Notes: a model not told the origin generated them from the sequence alone. Positions 17,832-27,400 are shown, counted from the stretch's first letter. The stretch: 64,000 nt of DNA from CAVXNB01 sp963763085 (GCA_963763085.1 CAVXNB010000004.1:744001-808000), one strand, 5' to 3'. Program-made: numbers and translations.

Positions 17832-19547
17832 ATGGAGTTCGTTCGCCCGTACCTCCCGGGCGCGCAGCTGAACCAGGTCGAGCGCTGGAAGCTGGAACGC
17901 CACCCGTTCGAGGTGGCGGCCGCCATCCGGGATCGTTACGCGCACGAAGGCCCGGCGGCCATCGCCGCCGTACCGGGCGAGATGGAGCGCCTGAAGTGGG
18001 TGGGGATCTACCCGCAGCGCCATGGCGGCGACGCCTTCATGCTTCGGGTGAAGGTGCCCGGAGGCCGGATGACCTCCAGCCAAGCGCGCCGGATCGGTGA
18101 GGTTGTCGACCGATTCGCCCGCGGGCCGGAGGACCATCCCGTCTGGGGCGACCGGTACTGCGACCTCACGACGCGCCAGGACGTCCAGCTGCATTGGGTC
18201 CGGATCGGAGACGTGCCCCAGATCTGGGCCCTGCTCGAGGAGGTCGGGATCACGACGGTGCAGGCGTGCGGCGACTCCGCCCGCAACGTCCTGGGCTGCC
18301 CGGTCGCCGGCGTCGACGCCGACGAGGTCTTCGACGCATCGTGGGTTGCTCGCGAGATCTCGGGTTTCTTTACTGGCAACAGGGAGTACGCCAACCTGCC
18401 GCGCAAGTTCAAGCTCAGCGTCACGGGCTGCCGGGACGACTGCGCCCAGGCCGAGATCAACGACGTCGGCCTGTGGCCGGCTCGCCTCGACGACGGCACC
18501 GTCGGCTTCAACCTGTTGGTGGGCGGAGGGCTGTCCGACGGTCCGAGGATGGCGAGCGACATCGACGTCTTCGTCGCCCCTGAGCAGGCGGTCGAGGTGG
18601 CGAGGGCCATCGCGCAGGTCTTCGGCGAGCTGGGCAATCGGGAGAACCGCGGGACGGCCCGGATGCGCTACCTCGTGCAGGAGCTCGGTCCTGAGGGATT
18701 CCGTGCCGAGCTCTGCGAACGCGCCGCCTTCGAGCTGCGGCCCGCCGGCGAGGAGCTGACTCGTCGCTACCGGGGTGACCACGTCGGCGTGCACCCTCAA
18801 AAGCAGGACGGCCTGTCCTACGTCGGGTGCTCGGTCACTGTCGGCCGCCTCCCCGGAAGCGACCTCGTCGAGGTAGCCCGGCTGGCGGAGCTCTACGGCG
18901 ACGGTGAGATCCGTCTCGCAACCGATCAGAACTTCGTCATCACCGGCGTCCCGGACGACAGGGTCGATGCGCTTCTCGGCGAGGAGCTCCTCGGACGTCA
19001 CTCTCCGTTTCCTGCACCCTTCGAGCGGGGCGTCGTCGCCTGCACCGGGAGCGAGTTCTGCCGGTTCGCGATCGTGGAGACCAAGACGCGGGCCGTGCAG
19101 TGGGCGAAAGCGATGGACCGGCGGTTCGAGCAGGACTTCGGTGGGCCGGCCGGCGTGCGCGGACGGGCCGCCGACGCCATCGTGAGGATGCACTTCTCCG
19201 GCTGCCCCGCTTCGTGCGCCCAGCCGCAGATCGCCGATATCGGCTTCCGAGGAGAGACGGCACACGTCGGCGACGAGATCGTCGAGGCAGTCGACATCGG
19301 CCTCGGCGGCAACCTCGGGGCGGACGCGGCCTTCGGCGACTGGGTCGCCGGCGCGGTGCCGGTCGAACAGGTCGTGGATTCGCTCGGCGGCGTCGTGGGC
19401 CGTTACCTCGCCGAGCGCGACCAGGACGAGCGCTTTCACGAGTGGGCGCGCCGCTCGTCGGTGGAAACGCTCCGGTCGACGCTGCACGCAGGCGTTGCTA
19501 CGCGGAACGGCAACGGTGCGGTGCCGGGAGAGGAGTCGGGGACGTGA
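17832..19547 (+). CDS. Siroheme [4Fe-4S] sulfite reductase (NirA/Sir ferredoxin type)
   Basis: Six-electron reductase converting sulfite to sulfide; the family also contains ferredoxin-nitrite reductases. The 571-residue protein has two ferrodoxin-like/siroheme half-domains: TRQDVQLHWVRIGDVP with ACGDSARNVLGCP in the first, and the cluster ligands Cys404-x5-Cys410 (CTGSEFC) and Cys458-x3-Cys462 (CPASC) in the second. The neighbouring cysH and sirC-like genes argue for sulfite rather than nitrite. The ATG start has only a weak ribosome site. Its stop overlaps the start of the ferredoxin-FrhB gene (GTGA), so the two products should be made together. NirA/Sir enzymes normally take electrons from ferredoxin; here the coupled protein may supply them. 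Confidence 0.9.
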   Translation: MEFVRPYLPGAQLNQVERWKLERHPFEVAAAIRDRYAHEGPAAIAAVPGEMERLKWVGIYPQRHGGDAFMLRVKVPGGRMTSSQARRIGEVVDRFARGPEDHPVWGDRYCDLTTRQDVQLHWVRIGDVPQIWALLEEVGITTVQACGDSARNVLGCPVAGVDADEVFDASWVAREISGFFTGNREYANLPRKFKLSVTGCRDDCAQAEINDVGLWPARLDDGTVGFNLLVGGGLSDGPRMASDIDVFVAPEQAVEVARAIAQVFGELGNRENRGTARMRYLVQELGPEGFRAELCERAAFELRPAGEELTRRYRGDHVGVHPQKQDGLSYVGCSVTVGRLPGSDLVEVARLAELYGDGEIRLATDQNFVITGVPDDRVDALLGEELLGRHSPFPAPFERGVVACTGSEFCRFAIVETKTRAVQWAKAMDRRFEQDFGGPAGVRGRAADAIVRMHFSGCPASCAQPQIADIGFRGETAHVGDEIVEAVDIGLGGNLGADAAFGDWVAGAVPVEQVVDSLGGVVGRYLAERDQDERFHEWARRSSVETLRSTLHAGVATRNGNGAVPGEESGT

Positions 19548-20818
19548 CCGTTTCGCCGCCAAGGCCGCCGGCCATCCGGGCGCGCAGCGCCGAGACGAAG
19601 CTGCCGTCCGCGTTCCGCCTTCGCTCGGAGATGAACGGGATCGCCGAAGCGCCGGGAAAGGTGTGGTTCTGGGAGCTGGCCGCCGCTGTCATCGACGCGG
19701 AGCGCTGCGTGCAGTGCGGGGCCTGTGTCGCCGCCTGTCCGACGGACTCGATCGGGATCGGCAAGGACGACCTGCCGATGCTCGTGAAGATGTGCACCGG
19801 ATGCTCGCTCTGCTGGGACTTCTGCCCGCGGGGAGGTTTGCGCTACGAGTCGACCTGGTTGAAGGGCGACGAGGCGGACGACTGGCGGATCACCGGCGTC
19901 GACCCGGCGCCAGGACTCGGCGCCGTGCTCGACACGGTGGCGGCGAGAGTGCGCCGGCCCGGCCCGTTCGAGGCTGCCGGAGCCCAGGACGGAGGAGTCG
20001 TCTCGGCCATCCTTCTCGCCGGCCTTGCCGCCGGCGAGATCGACGGTGCCGTCGTCGCAACGGAGGACCCCGAGAACCCGTGGAAGGGCGTCCCGGCGCT
20101 GGCGACCTCGCCCGAGCAGATTCGCAGCGCCGCCGGGAGCTTCTACAACCAGACGATGGCGCTCGCGTCCCTCGACCTCTCCGCGGCGGGCTTGGGCCGC
20201 GGCGCCCGGGTGGCTCTGGTCGGCACGCCATGTGAGATTCAGGGGATCCGGGCGCTTCAAGCCCGCCAGTGGCGCCGGGGCAGCTCGGATGTCGACGCCG
20301 TCGTGCTGACGATCGCGCTGTTGTGCACCAAGAGCTTCGACTACCGCAAGCTCCTGCTGAAGGAGCTCCGGGACGACCGGGGCCTCGAGCTCGCCGAGGT
20401 CGGCCGGATCGACGTCATCCACGGCCGTCTCGTCGCAGAGGATCACGACGGCAAGGCGATGCTCGACGAACCGATCAAGGACTTTCACGGAGCGGCCCTG
20501 AAGGGCTGTGACGAATGTGCAGACTTCCTGGGCCGTGCCGCCGACCTCTCCATCGGGAGCGTCGGAAGCGACGCCGGCTACTCGAGCGTCCTCATCCGGA
20601 CCGACGCCGGCCGGCGGGCGTTCGACCTCGCCGCTCCGGGACTCGAGATCGGCGAGCTGAGCAAGCCGGAGGCGCTCGAGCGGCTGGACCGTCTCGACAA
20701 GAAGGTGGCCGTGTCGGCCCTGCAGCGTGAGCTCGACCCGGACGGCCCGCTCTTCGTCGACTTCGCGGAGCACGTCACGTTCTACGGGGGGACCGACCGG
20801 GCCCCCGTCTGGAAATAG
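19544..20818 (+). CDS. Ferredoxin-FrhB (coenzyme F420 dehydrogenase beta-type) protein coupled to sulfite reductase
   Basis: Predicted flavo-iron-sulfur protein of 424 residues. The N-terminal 2x[4Fe-4S] ferredoxin domain has Cys55/58/61/65 (CVQCGACVAACP) and Cys84/87/90/94 (CTGCSLCWDFCP). The FrhB N- and C-domains follow, with GGVVSAILLAGLAAGEIDGA, LVGTPCEIQGIRAL and KGCDECADFLGRAADLSIGSVG. FrhB-family proteins oxidise or reduce coenzyme F420 using FAD. The GTG start has GGAGAGGAG upstream and overlaps the sulfite reductase stop by 4 nt. This is the same module order (ferredoxin then FrhB) as the N-terminal half of methanogen Fsr. Delivering electrons from F420H2 to the sulfite reductase is inference. 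Confidence 0.87.
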   Translation: MTVSPPRPPAIRARSAETKLPSAFRLRSEMNGIAEAPGKVWFWELAAAVIDAERCVQCGACVAACPTDSIGIGKDDLPMLVKMCTGCSLCWDFCPRGGLRYESTWLKGDEADDWRITGVDPAPGLGAVLDTVAARVRRPGPFEAAGAQDGGVVSAILLAGLAAGEIDGAVVATEDPENPWKGVPALATSPEQIRSAAGSFYNQTMALASLDLSAAGLGRGARVALVGTPCEIQGIRALQARQWRRGSSDVDAVVLTIALLCTKSFDYRKLLLKELRDDRGLELAEVGRIDVIHGRLVAEDHDGKAMLDEPIKDFHGAALKGCDECADFLGRAADLSIGSVGSDAGYSSVLIRTDAGRRAFDLAAPGLEIGELSKPEALERLDRLDKKVAVSALQRELDPDGPLFVDFAEHVTFYGGTDRAPVWK

Positions 20819-20822
20819 ATCC

Positions 20823-21160
20823 GTGAGCCTCGTGCTCGACGAACCCGTCGAACTGCGCGACTGCATGCGATCGCTCGCGGCGGTGGCACCGGCGCAGGCT
20901 CGATCGCGGCTCGTCCTCGAGGTGGCCCTCCTCGTCGCCGAGGCCTACCAGCCCGAGGAGGGCGTCACCCAAGCGTGGGGGTCGACATCGAAGCCGCCTG
21001 CAGGAGCTACGGGCGCGAGTTGTGGCTCTGGCTCGTCGGCGAACGTACGTGGGAGCAGTGCGTGAGTGGGCTGGGGGGTCGTTTACTGAGGCGGTCGGTG
21101 CGAGTGGACTCGAGTGCACCTGAGACGGTCGACGGGCACGCCACCGGAGCACTCGTCTAA
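20823..21160 (+). CDS. Small unknown protein at the end of the sulfur operon (one frame break)
   Basis: Starts (GTG) 4 nt after the ferredoxin-FrhB stop. It would have about 112 residues if the two frames are joined near 20978, in a run of five G; one more G would read TQAWGVDIEAACRSYGREL. Unlike the other breaks, this one needs an added base. Features visible are an N-terminal helical stretch (ELRDCMRSLAAVAPAQARSR), a Trp-rich centre (ELWLWLVGERTWEQC) and one Cys in each half. I do not recognise the family. Its tight spacing suggests it works with, or is co-regulated with, the sulfite reductase pair. Confidence 0.5.
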
Positions 21161-21176
21161 CCCCGGGGCCACGGCT

Positions 21177-22715
21177 CTATTCGAGCGGCCCGATCTCGGC
21201 CTCCACGGCGGCGACCAGCTCTCCGGAGCGGACGATGGCGATCGTCGCGTCGACGTCGGGCTTGAGCGCCCGGTCCTGGACGAGGGTCGGCACGACCCGG
21301 CGGAGCGCCGCGATCGCCGCCCGCCCCGCCGGCCCCGCTCGCAACGGAGCCCGGAGCTCGCAGGCCTGCGCGGCGGCGAGCACCTCCATCGCGATGGCGG
21401 CCTCGGCATTGCGGAGACAGTCCCGGGCGTGCCTGGCGGCGATCATGCCCATGCTGACGTGGTCCTCCTGTCCCGCCGAGGACGTGATGGAGTCGACCGA
21501 CGCCGGGTGCGCCAGGCTCTTCATCTCGGAGACGAGCGACGCGGCGGTGTACTGGCACACCATGAACCCCGAATTGACGCCGGCATCACCGACAAGAAAC
21601 GGAGGCAGCCCGTTCGAAGTCTTCGGGTCCAGCAGCCGGTACAGCCTGCGCTCGGATATGGAGGCGAGCCCTACGGTCGCGGCGGCGAGCGCATCGCAGG
21701 CGAGCGCGACCGGCTGTCCGTGGAAGTTGCCCCCCGACAGGATCTCACCGGTCGCGGGGAGCACGACGGGATTGTCTGAGATCGACGCCAGCTCGATCTC
21801 GAGGGTGACGCTGGAGTTGCGGACGACGTCCCGGAACGCGCCGTGGACCTGCGGAGCACAGCGGATCGAGTAGGCGTCCTGAACGATGTGGTCGCTCTCA
21901 CGGTGCGAGGAGAGCAGGTCGCTCCCCGCCAGCAGGCGTATCAGGTTCCGGGCCGAGGCCACCTGGCCCGGGTGCGGGCGGAGCCCGACGATGCGCGGAT
22001 CGAACGCACGGTCGGTTCCGAAGATGGCTTCGATCGTGAGGGCGGCCGAGACGTCGGCGAGCTTGGCGAGTCGGACCGCCCTCGAGGCCGCCAGCACGCC
22101 GATGGCCGTCATACCTTGAGTGCCGTTGATAAGGGCGAGGCCCTCCTTCGCCTCGAGCACCAGGGGCTCGAGACCGAGACGACCGAGGGCCTCGATCGCC
22201 GTGAGTCGCTCGCCGGCCAGCCGGACGTCACCCTCTCCGATGACGGGAAGGGCGAGATGCGCGAGGGGCGCGAGATCGCCCGAGGCGCCGAGCGAGCCTT
22301 GCTCCGGCACGACGGGCAGCAGATCCCTCTCGAGCATCTCCACGAAACGAAGCACCACCTCGCGCCTCACGCCCGAGTGCCCGAGCGCCAGCACGTGCGC
22401 CCGGAGCGCCAACATCGCCCGGACCTCCTCGGCGGAGAGCTCGTCGCCGACGGCGACCGCGTGGGAGCGCAGCAGCCCGTGCTGGAGGGCCGTGGAATGC
22501 TCAGGGGTGAGCCGCACGTCGGCCAGGCTGCCGAAGCCGGTCGTCACGCCGTACACGACCGATCCTGCCTCCAGAGCCGCGACGACGACCTGACGGGCGG
22601 CGTCGACTCTCCCGAGGACCTCGTCGCTCACGACCGCCGGAGCGCCTCCGGCGATCCGGACCACCCCGTCGATCTGGAGGGGGACGCCGAGCTCGACGGG
22701 CGCAGAGTTGGTCAC
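21177..22715 (-). CDS. hutH: Histidine ammonia-lyase
   Basis: Deaminates L-histidine to trans-urocanate, the first step of histidine degradation. The 512-residue protein has the self-cyclising MIO tripeptide in GASGDLAPLAHLALPVIGEG. Other lyase-family signatures are YGVTTGFGSLAD, INGTQGMTAIGVLA, QDAYSIRCAPQVHGA and GNFHGQPVA. The start is GTG 22715. The long open frame upstream on this strand has no lyase similarity and is antisense to the next gene. No other hut genes are in the window. Phenylalanine/tyrosine ammonia-lyases share the fold, but length and motifs favour HutH. Confidence 0.92.
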   Translation of the reverse strand: MTNSAPVELGVPLQIDGVVRIAGGAPAVVSDEVLGRVDAARQVVVAALEAGSVVYGVTTGFGSLADVRLTPEHSTALQHGLLRSHAVAVGDELSAEEVRAMLALRAHVLALGHSGVRREVVLRFVEMLERDLLPVVPEQGSLGASGDLAPLAHLALPVIGEGDVRLAGERLTAIEALGRLGLEPLVLEAKEGLALINGTQGMTAIGVLAASRAVRLAKLADVSAALTIEAIFGTDRAFDPRIVGLRPHPGQVASARNLIRLLAGSDLLSSHRESDHIVQDAYSIRCAPQVHGAFRDVVRNSSVTLEIELASISDNPVVLPATGEILSGGNFHGQPVALACDALAAATVGLASISERRLYRLLDPKTSNGLPPFLVGDAGVNSGFMVCQYTAASLVSEMKSLAHPASVDSITSSAGQEDHVSMGMIAARHARDCLRNAEAAIAMEVLAAAQACELRAPLRAGPAGRAAIAALRRVVPTLVQDRALKPDVDATIAIVRSGELVAAVEAEIGPLE

Positions 22716-22811
22716 GGGCCGAGTATGGCATCGGGGTGCTCGCCGAGCCCGGCTCCTCGGCCGCACTCGGCCGCAGAGGAACGCGCCGAAGCCGGACCGA
22801 TATCCTCGGGG

Positions 22812-24218
22812 ATGCCAACGAAACTCACCCGGCGCCAGATCGCCGACGCCGGCGCCATCGTCGACGCCTGGATACGGTACCGGGCGCTGATGAACGAGGT
22901 TCCCGGCGTCTCGTTCGGGATCTCCCACGACGGAGAGGCGGCCGTTCTCGGCGGTTATGGGTACGCAGATCTCGCCACGCTGCGCCCGGCCGCGCCCGAC
23001 ACCGGCTACCGCGTCGCGTCGATCACAAAGACGGTCACCGCCACGCTCGTCATGCAACTGGTCGAGGCGGGCAGATTGCGACTCGACGAGCCCGTCACGA
23101 GCTACCTCGGCTGGCTCGGGGCTCCACTCCGGCGGTCCGGCGTGACGGTGCGCCATCTTCTGACCCACAGCAGCGGGATGATCCGGGACGCGTCGTGTGG
23201 GTGGGGCGACAACGAGTTTCTCGACAGTGACACGCTTCGCCGTGACGTCCTCGCGCGGGCGACCAACGCCGAGCCCTCCGTCGGTTTCAACTACTCCAAT
23301 GTCGCCTACGCACTGCTCGGCGAGATCATCGAGGCGGTGTCCGGGCGTCCGTTCTCGTCGATGGTCGAGCGCAAGGTCGTGCGCCCGCTGGCGCTCAATG
23401 CGACCGGCTCGCGGTTGACGCGACGGCTCCGGTCCACGCTGGCGACGGGCTACCACCATCGGCGCCCGGGCGAGCCGTTCAGGGCGGCTCCGACCTCCGA
23501 GGCTCGGGCCTTCGAACCGGCCGCCGGGCTCATCTCGAACGTCGTCGACCTTCTCCAATATCAACAGGCCCATCTGCCCGGCGATCCGCGCCTGCTCGGC
23601 GAGCTGGCCAAGCGCGAGATGCAGCGCGTGCAATGGCAGCGGGGCGAAGAGCCTCACCACGGCTACGGGTGGATGATCTGGTCGGTCGACGGTCTCACGA
23701 TTCGGGGTCACAGCGGCGGGTACCCGGGCTTCGTGACCAAGATCGGCTTCGTCCCGGATCTCGGCATCGCCGCTGCGGTGCTCACGAACTCGGTCGGGCC
23801 CCTCGCCGGCCTCGGCCTCGACGCGATCTTCCACACGGTCGCCCGTGTCCAAGCCATCTGGGAGGACGCGGGTGGCGGGGAGCACGGGCATGCGCGGGCG
23901 TCGCTGGCCCGTTTCGTGGGCCAGTACCGCAACGATTTCGGAGAGAAACTAATCCTTCGCGTCAACCAGTCCCTCTACCTCGCCGATCCGGACGACGATC
24001 GGCCCATGAGGGTCGCGGCGAGGCTGTCGCCGGTTGACGACGGGACCCGTTTTGTGGTCTGTGACAACGAGGACTACGGCGAGCGGGGCGGGGAGATCTC
24101 GTTCGAGCTCGGCGCCTCCGGGCATGCCGCGGTGCTGCACTATGGCGCGCAGGCGATGCCGCTCGCCGAGAGCCTCCACCCGCCCTTCCGGCTCGAGGAG
24201 GGCTCACCGGAGTCCTGA
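22812..24218 (+). CDS. Serine hydrolase of the beta-lactamase/class C (AmpC-like) family
   Basis: Penicillin-binding-protein-fold hydrolase of 468 residues. SITK (S-x-x-K with the nucleophilic Ser, about residue 73) is followed by YSN (Y-x-N) and HSGG (the KTG equivalent). Conserved TVRHLLTHSSGM and PAAGLISNVVDL mark the broad Pfam beta-lactamase family. A C-terminal extension of about 110 residues resembles a small beta domain. No clear signal peptide is present, so a cytoplasmic esterase or peptidase role is as likely as cell-wall action. The ATG start follows TCGGGG. Not evidence of antibiotic resistance in itself. Confidence 0.85.
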   Translation: MPTKLTRRQIADAGAIVDAWIRYRALMNEVPGVSFGISHDGEAAVLGGYGYADLATLRPAAPDTGYRVASITKTVTATLVMQLVEAGRLRLDEPVTSYLGWLGAPLRRSGVTVRHLLTHSSGMIRDASCGWGDNEFLDSDTLRRDVLARATNAEPSVGFNYSNVAYALLGEIIEAVSGRPFSSMVERKVVRPLALNATGSRLTRRLRSTLATGYHHRRPGEPFRAAPTSEARAFEPAAGLISNVVDLLQYQQAHLPGDPRLLGELAKREMQRVQWQRGEEPHHGYGWMIWSVDGLTIRGHSGGYPGFVTKIGFVPDLGIAAAVLTNSVGPLAGLGLDAIFHTVARVQAIWEDAGGGEHGHARASLARFVGQYRNDFGEKLILRVNQSLYLADPDDDRPMRVAARLSPVDDGTRFVVCDNEDYGERGGEISFELGASGHAAVLHYGAQAMPLAESLHPPFRLEEGSPES

Positions 24219-24256
24219 GCCTCGGAACCGCGACACCCCTGTCCTACGATCCGGCC

Positions 24257-27200
24257 GTGCCCGCGAGTATCCGGATCGTCCGCCACGGGAAGGCCTCCCG
24301 GCTCGCAGTCCGGGTGAACCTCGACGCGTACAAGCGTGACGATCCGCTGGCTCCGGTCACGGTCGTGGTTCGTTCGCCGCTCGCCGGCCTCGATCTCAGA
24401 CGGCGGCTCGCCTCGGAGTCCGGCCTCGTCAACGTCCGGTTCGCCGTGCTGTCGCGCCTTGCCGAGCTCCTCGCGGCAGACGAGCTGATCGCAGCCGGAA
24501 CCGGTCCCGACCACCCGCGGCCGATGTCGCAGGCCGTCCTCGGCGCCGCGCTGCGAGCTGCGCTCGCCGAGGAGCCCGGCGTCCTGGCTCCGGTCGTGGG
24601 CCACCCGTCCACGGCGGCCGCTCTTGCCGCCACATACCGCGACCTCCGACAGGCCACGCCCGAGGAGCTGGAACGCTTGCGAGGCTGCGGGGATCGGGCG
24701 GCCGACGTCGTACGGATTGCCGTGCGCGCCCGTGACCTCCTCTGGCCACGCTGGTATGACAGCGACGATCTGGCGGACGCCGCCGCGAGCGCGCTCCGCG
24801 CCGGCCGCGGGTCGTTCCAGGACGTCGGGCCAGTCATCGTCCACCTGCCCGACCTGCTGCGACCGAGCGAGGTCCGGCTGCTCGTCGCCCTCGCCGGCCG
24901 AGCTCAGCTCGTGGTGATGCTCGGTGTGACCGGTGACGAGCGCGCGGATGCAGCCTCGTCCGATCAGGCGGTCACGCTGGGCCGCCTGCTCGGGTGTGAG
25001 GCGGTGGTCGACTCCGTGGACGTCGCCGACGCGTCCGGCGGCGCGCTGAGCGAGGTCGTGAGCGCTCCCGATCCCGAGGCCGAGGTGCGCGAGGCGATCA
25101 GGCGCGTGCTCGCGCACGACGGGTCGGGGGGCTCGATGGGACGTTGCGCGATCGCCCATCCGGGCTCCCGTCGCTACGGCCGGCTCCTGGCCGAGCAGCT
25201 CGCGGCCGGCGGCCTTCCCTGGAACGGTCCCGCTTGCGAGACGCTCGCCGAGACGCCCGAGGCGCGGGTGCTTTCCGGGCTGGTGGCGATGGCAGCGTCG
25301 CCGCTCGAGCTCGAGCGGTCCGCCGTCTTCTCCTGGCTCCGGCGGGGCCCCATTCTCGACCGGTCGGGCGTCGGTGTGCCTTTGGGAGGCTGGGATCGGG
25401 TGTCGCGGGAGGCCGGCGTCGTCTCGGGGCTCGAGGAGTGGAGGAACCGGCTCGCGGCCCTCGCCGCACGCTGTGTGGAGCACCGCCCGGACAGCGCGGC
25501 ACTCGCCGTCGGCTTGCAGGACTTCGTCGACCGCCTCGCGGACGTCTGCGGGGAGCTCCTCCGATGTGGTTCCTGGGAGGCCTTCGTTCGATGGGCCGCG
25601 GCCGCGGTCGAGGAATACCTCGCGCGTAGCGACGACGAGGTGCACCGTCAGGTGGAGCTGGCGCTGGACGAGCTCCTGGACCTGGACCGTCTCGAGCCGC
25701 TCGGGGGACTATCCCCTCCTGCCCGGCACGACCGTATGACGCGGGCTCTCGCGACCGTGCTGGATCGCCCGGCACCGCGCGTCGGCCGGTTCGGGCGGGG
25801 AGTCGTGGTGGCGCCGATCGCGTCGCTCGTCGGGGTGGAGACCGAGCTGCTCGTCGTCGTCGGCGCTCTCGAGGGCGAGCTGCCCGGCCGAACCTCCGAC
25901 GACCCCCTGCTGCCGGCGGGCGAACGCCACCGGGCGGGCTCGCTCGTCCGCGAACGGGCCGAGGTGCGCGATCGCCGCCATCTCCTCGCCCTTCTCCGTG
26001 CCGCCGACCGGTCGCTCGCTACCTGGCCACGCGTCGACACGAGGAAGGGCCGGTCGGCGATCGCGTCGCGCTGGCTCGACGGAGACCTCGCCTCGGGGGC
26101 GGCCGAGACGGCGATCGGCTCGTTCGCCGGCATGTTGCGTCGCGTGGCCCTCAGGGCCGCCCCGGCCTGTGACGCCCTCGACTACGAGCTGGCGAGCCTG
26201 CAGGAATGGTGCGAAGCCGGCCGTGCCGGCGATCGGCACTTTCTGACTGCGTTCGCACCCGGGTTCGCCGCCGCGCTCGACGTGGGCCGCGCGAGGCTGG
26301 CGTGGTCCCTCAACCGGTTCAACGGCTTGGCGGCCCAGAGCACCCGTCCGGCCGACGCCGCGGAAGGGCGTCCTGAACGGCTCCTGTCGGCGACGACCGT
26401 CGAGATGTACGCAACCTGCCCGTTCCGGGGGTTCCTCAAGCACGACCTGCGGCTGCATGACTTCGACGCTCCCGAGCGGCGTATCACGATCGAGCCGATG
26501 GATCGCGGCTCGCTCATCCACGGGGTGCTCGAGCGCCTCGTCGATGAGACGCTCGCATCGGGGCGCCCCTGGTCGGGCTGGACTGCGGAGGACCATCTGC
26601 GATTGGCGGAGCTGGCGAGAGAGGCGTTCGGCGACTACGAGCGCCGGGGTCTGGTCGGGCGCGCGCTCCTGTGGGAGCTCGAGAAGAGCCACATCCTGCT
26701 CGAGCTCGACCGTTTCCTCGACTCCGACGACCGACGCTGCCGGGCCGGCGCCCGGGTTCCGATCGCCGCCGAGTACCGCTTCGGGGACGAGGACGTGCCG
26801 CCGCTCGAGATCGTCGCCGCCGGCCGCCCAGTCCGGTTCAGGGGGATGGTCGATCGCATCGACCGCGGGCGGGACGGGTCGCTCACGGTCGTCGACTACA
26901 AGACCGGTAGCTCGGGGTCCTACACCGTGCTCGAGTCCGATCCCGTCGGCGGGGGGGAACGCCTGCAGCTCGCCATCTATGGTCTCGCGGCGGAGGCGGG
27001 ACTCGGGGGTGGGTCTCCGCCTGGCGGCGAACGACCCGAGGGGGCCGGGCGGGGCGGCGGTGATGTGCGCGCGGAATACCGTTTCTTGTCGTCGAGCGCG
27101 AGCAGGGAGTCGATCGGCATCGTCCTCGGGGACGAGGCCCGCGCCCGGCTCGGCGAGGCACTCGACACCTTGGTCGGCCTCATCGACGAGGGCGCGTTTC

Positions 27201-27400
27201 CCGCCCGCCCGGGCGTCGTCGACCGTGATTCGTACAAGAACTGCCAGTGGTGTGAGTTCGACACGCTCTGCAGTGCCGACCGCGACCGCGCCTGGCAGCG
27301 GGTTCGCACCGACCAGCGTCTGCGGGGCTACGTGGCGCTCGTCGAGCCGGACGAACGGGACGACGCGCTCGAGTTGAACGTTGCCGCCGATGTTGTTTGA
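24257..27400 (+). CDS. AddB-like PD-(D/E)xK nuclease subunit with iron-sulfur staple
   Basis: Subunit of a predicted double-strand-break end-processing helicase-nuclease, 1047 residues. The C-terminal nuclease domain has YATCPFRGFLKHDL with Cys721, the active-site stretch LTVVDYKTG with Asp880 and Lys882, and a Cys trio (Cys996-x2-Cys999-x5-Cys1005, NCQWCEFDTLC). This is the layout of the AddB [4Fe-4S]-stapled nuclease. No Walker A is visible at the N-terminus, unlike some AddB proteins, so it probably depends on its partner for ATP hydrolysis. GTG start. Its stop overlaps the start of the AddA-like gene. Confidence 0.83.
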   Translation: MPASIRIVRHGKASRLAVRVNLDAYKRDDPLAPVTVVVRSPLAGLDLRRRLASESGLVNVRFAVLSRLAELLAADELIAAGTGPDHPRPMSQAVLGAALRAALAEEPGVLAPVVGHPSTAAALAATYRDLRQATPEELERLRGCGDRAADVVRIAVRARDLLWPRWYDSDDLADAAASALRAGRGSFQDVGPVIVHLPDLLRPSEVRLLVALAGRAQLVVMLGVTGDERADAASSDQAVTLGRLLGCEAVVDSVDVADASGGALSEVVSAPDPEAEVREAIRRVLAHDGSGGSMGRCAIAHPGSRRYGRLLAEQLAAGGLPWNGPACETLAETPEARVLSGLVAMAASPLELERSAVFSWLRRGPILDRSGVGVPLGGWDRVSREAGVVSGLEEWRNRLAALAARCVEHRPDSAALAVGLQDFVDRLADVCGELLRCGSWEAFVRWAAAAVEEYLARSDDEVHRQVELALDELLDLDRLEPLGGLSPPARHDRMTRALATVLDRPAPRVGRFGRGVVVAPIASLVGVETELLVVVGALEGELPGRTSDDPLLPAGERHRAGSLVRERAEVRDRRHLLALLRAADRSLATWPRVDTRKGRSAIASRWLDGDLASGAAETAIGSFAGMLRRVALRAAPACDALDYELASLQEWCEAGRAGDRHFLTAFAPGFAAALDVGRARLAWSLNRFNGLAAQSTRPADAAEGRPERLLSATTVEMYATCPFRGFLKHDLRLHDFDAPERRITIEPMDRGSLIHGVLERLVDETLASGRPWSGWTAEDHLRLAELAREAFGDYERRGLVGRALLWELEKSHILLELDRFLDSDDRRCRAGARVPIAAEYRFGDEDVPPLEIVAAGRPVRFRGMVDRIDRGRDGSLTVVDYKTGSSGSYTVLESDPVGGGERLQLAIYGLAAEAGLGGGSPPGGERPEGAGRGGGDVRAEYRFLSSSASRESIGIVLGDEARARLGEALDTLVGLIDEGAFPARPGVVDRDSYKNCQWCEFDTLCSADRDRAWQRVRTDQRLRGYVALVEPDERDDALELNVAADVV

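Noticed and set aside
17832..19547. Nitrite reductase as the function of the siroheme enzyme
   Set aside because: Not excluded by fold, but cysH immediately upstream and the divergent siroheme gene favour sulfite reduction.
17676..19562. A 628-codon open frame antisense to the sulfite reductase gene
   Set aside because: High GC keeps opposite frames open. It has no protein-family motifs, and the sense frame carries all cluster ligands.
22716..23891. Upstream extension of the histidine ammonia-lyase frame to 904 codons
   Set aside because: The extra part is antisense to the beta-lactamase-fold gene and has no lyase similarity; GTG 22715 gives the normal 512 residues.
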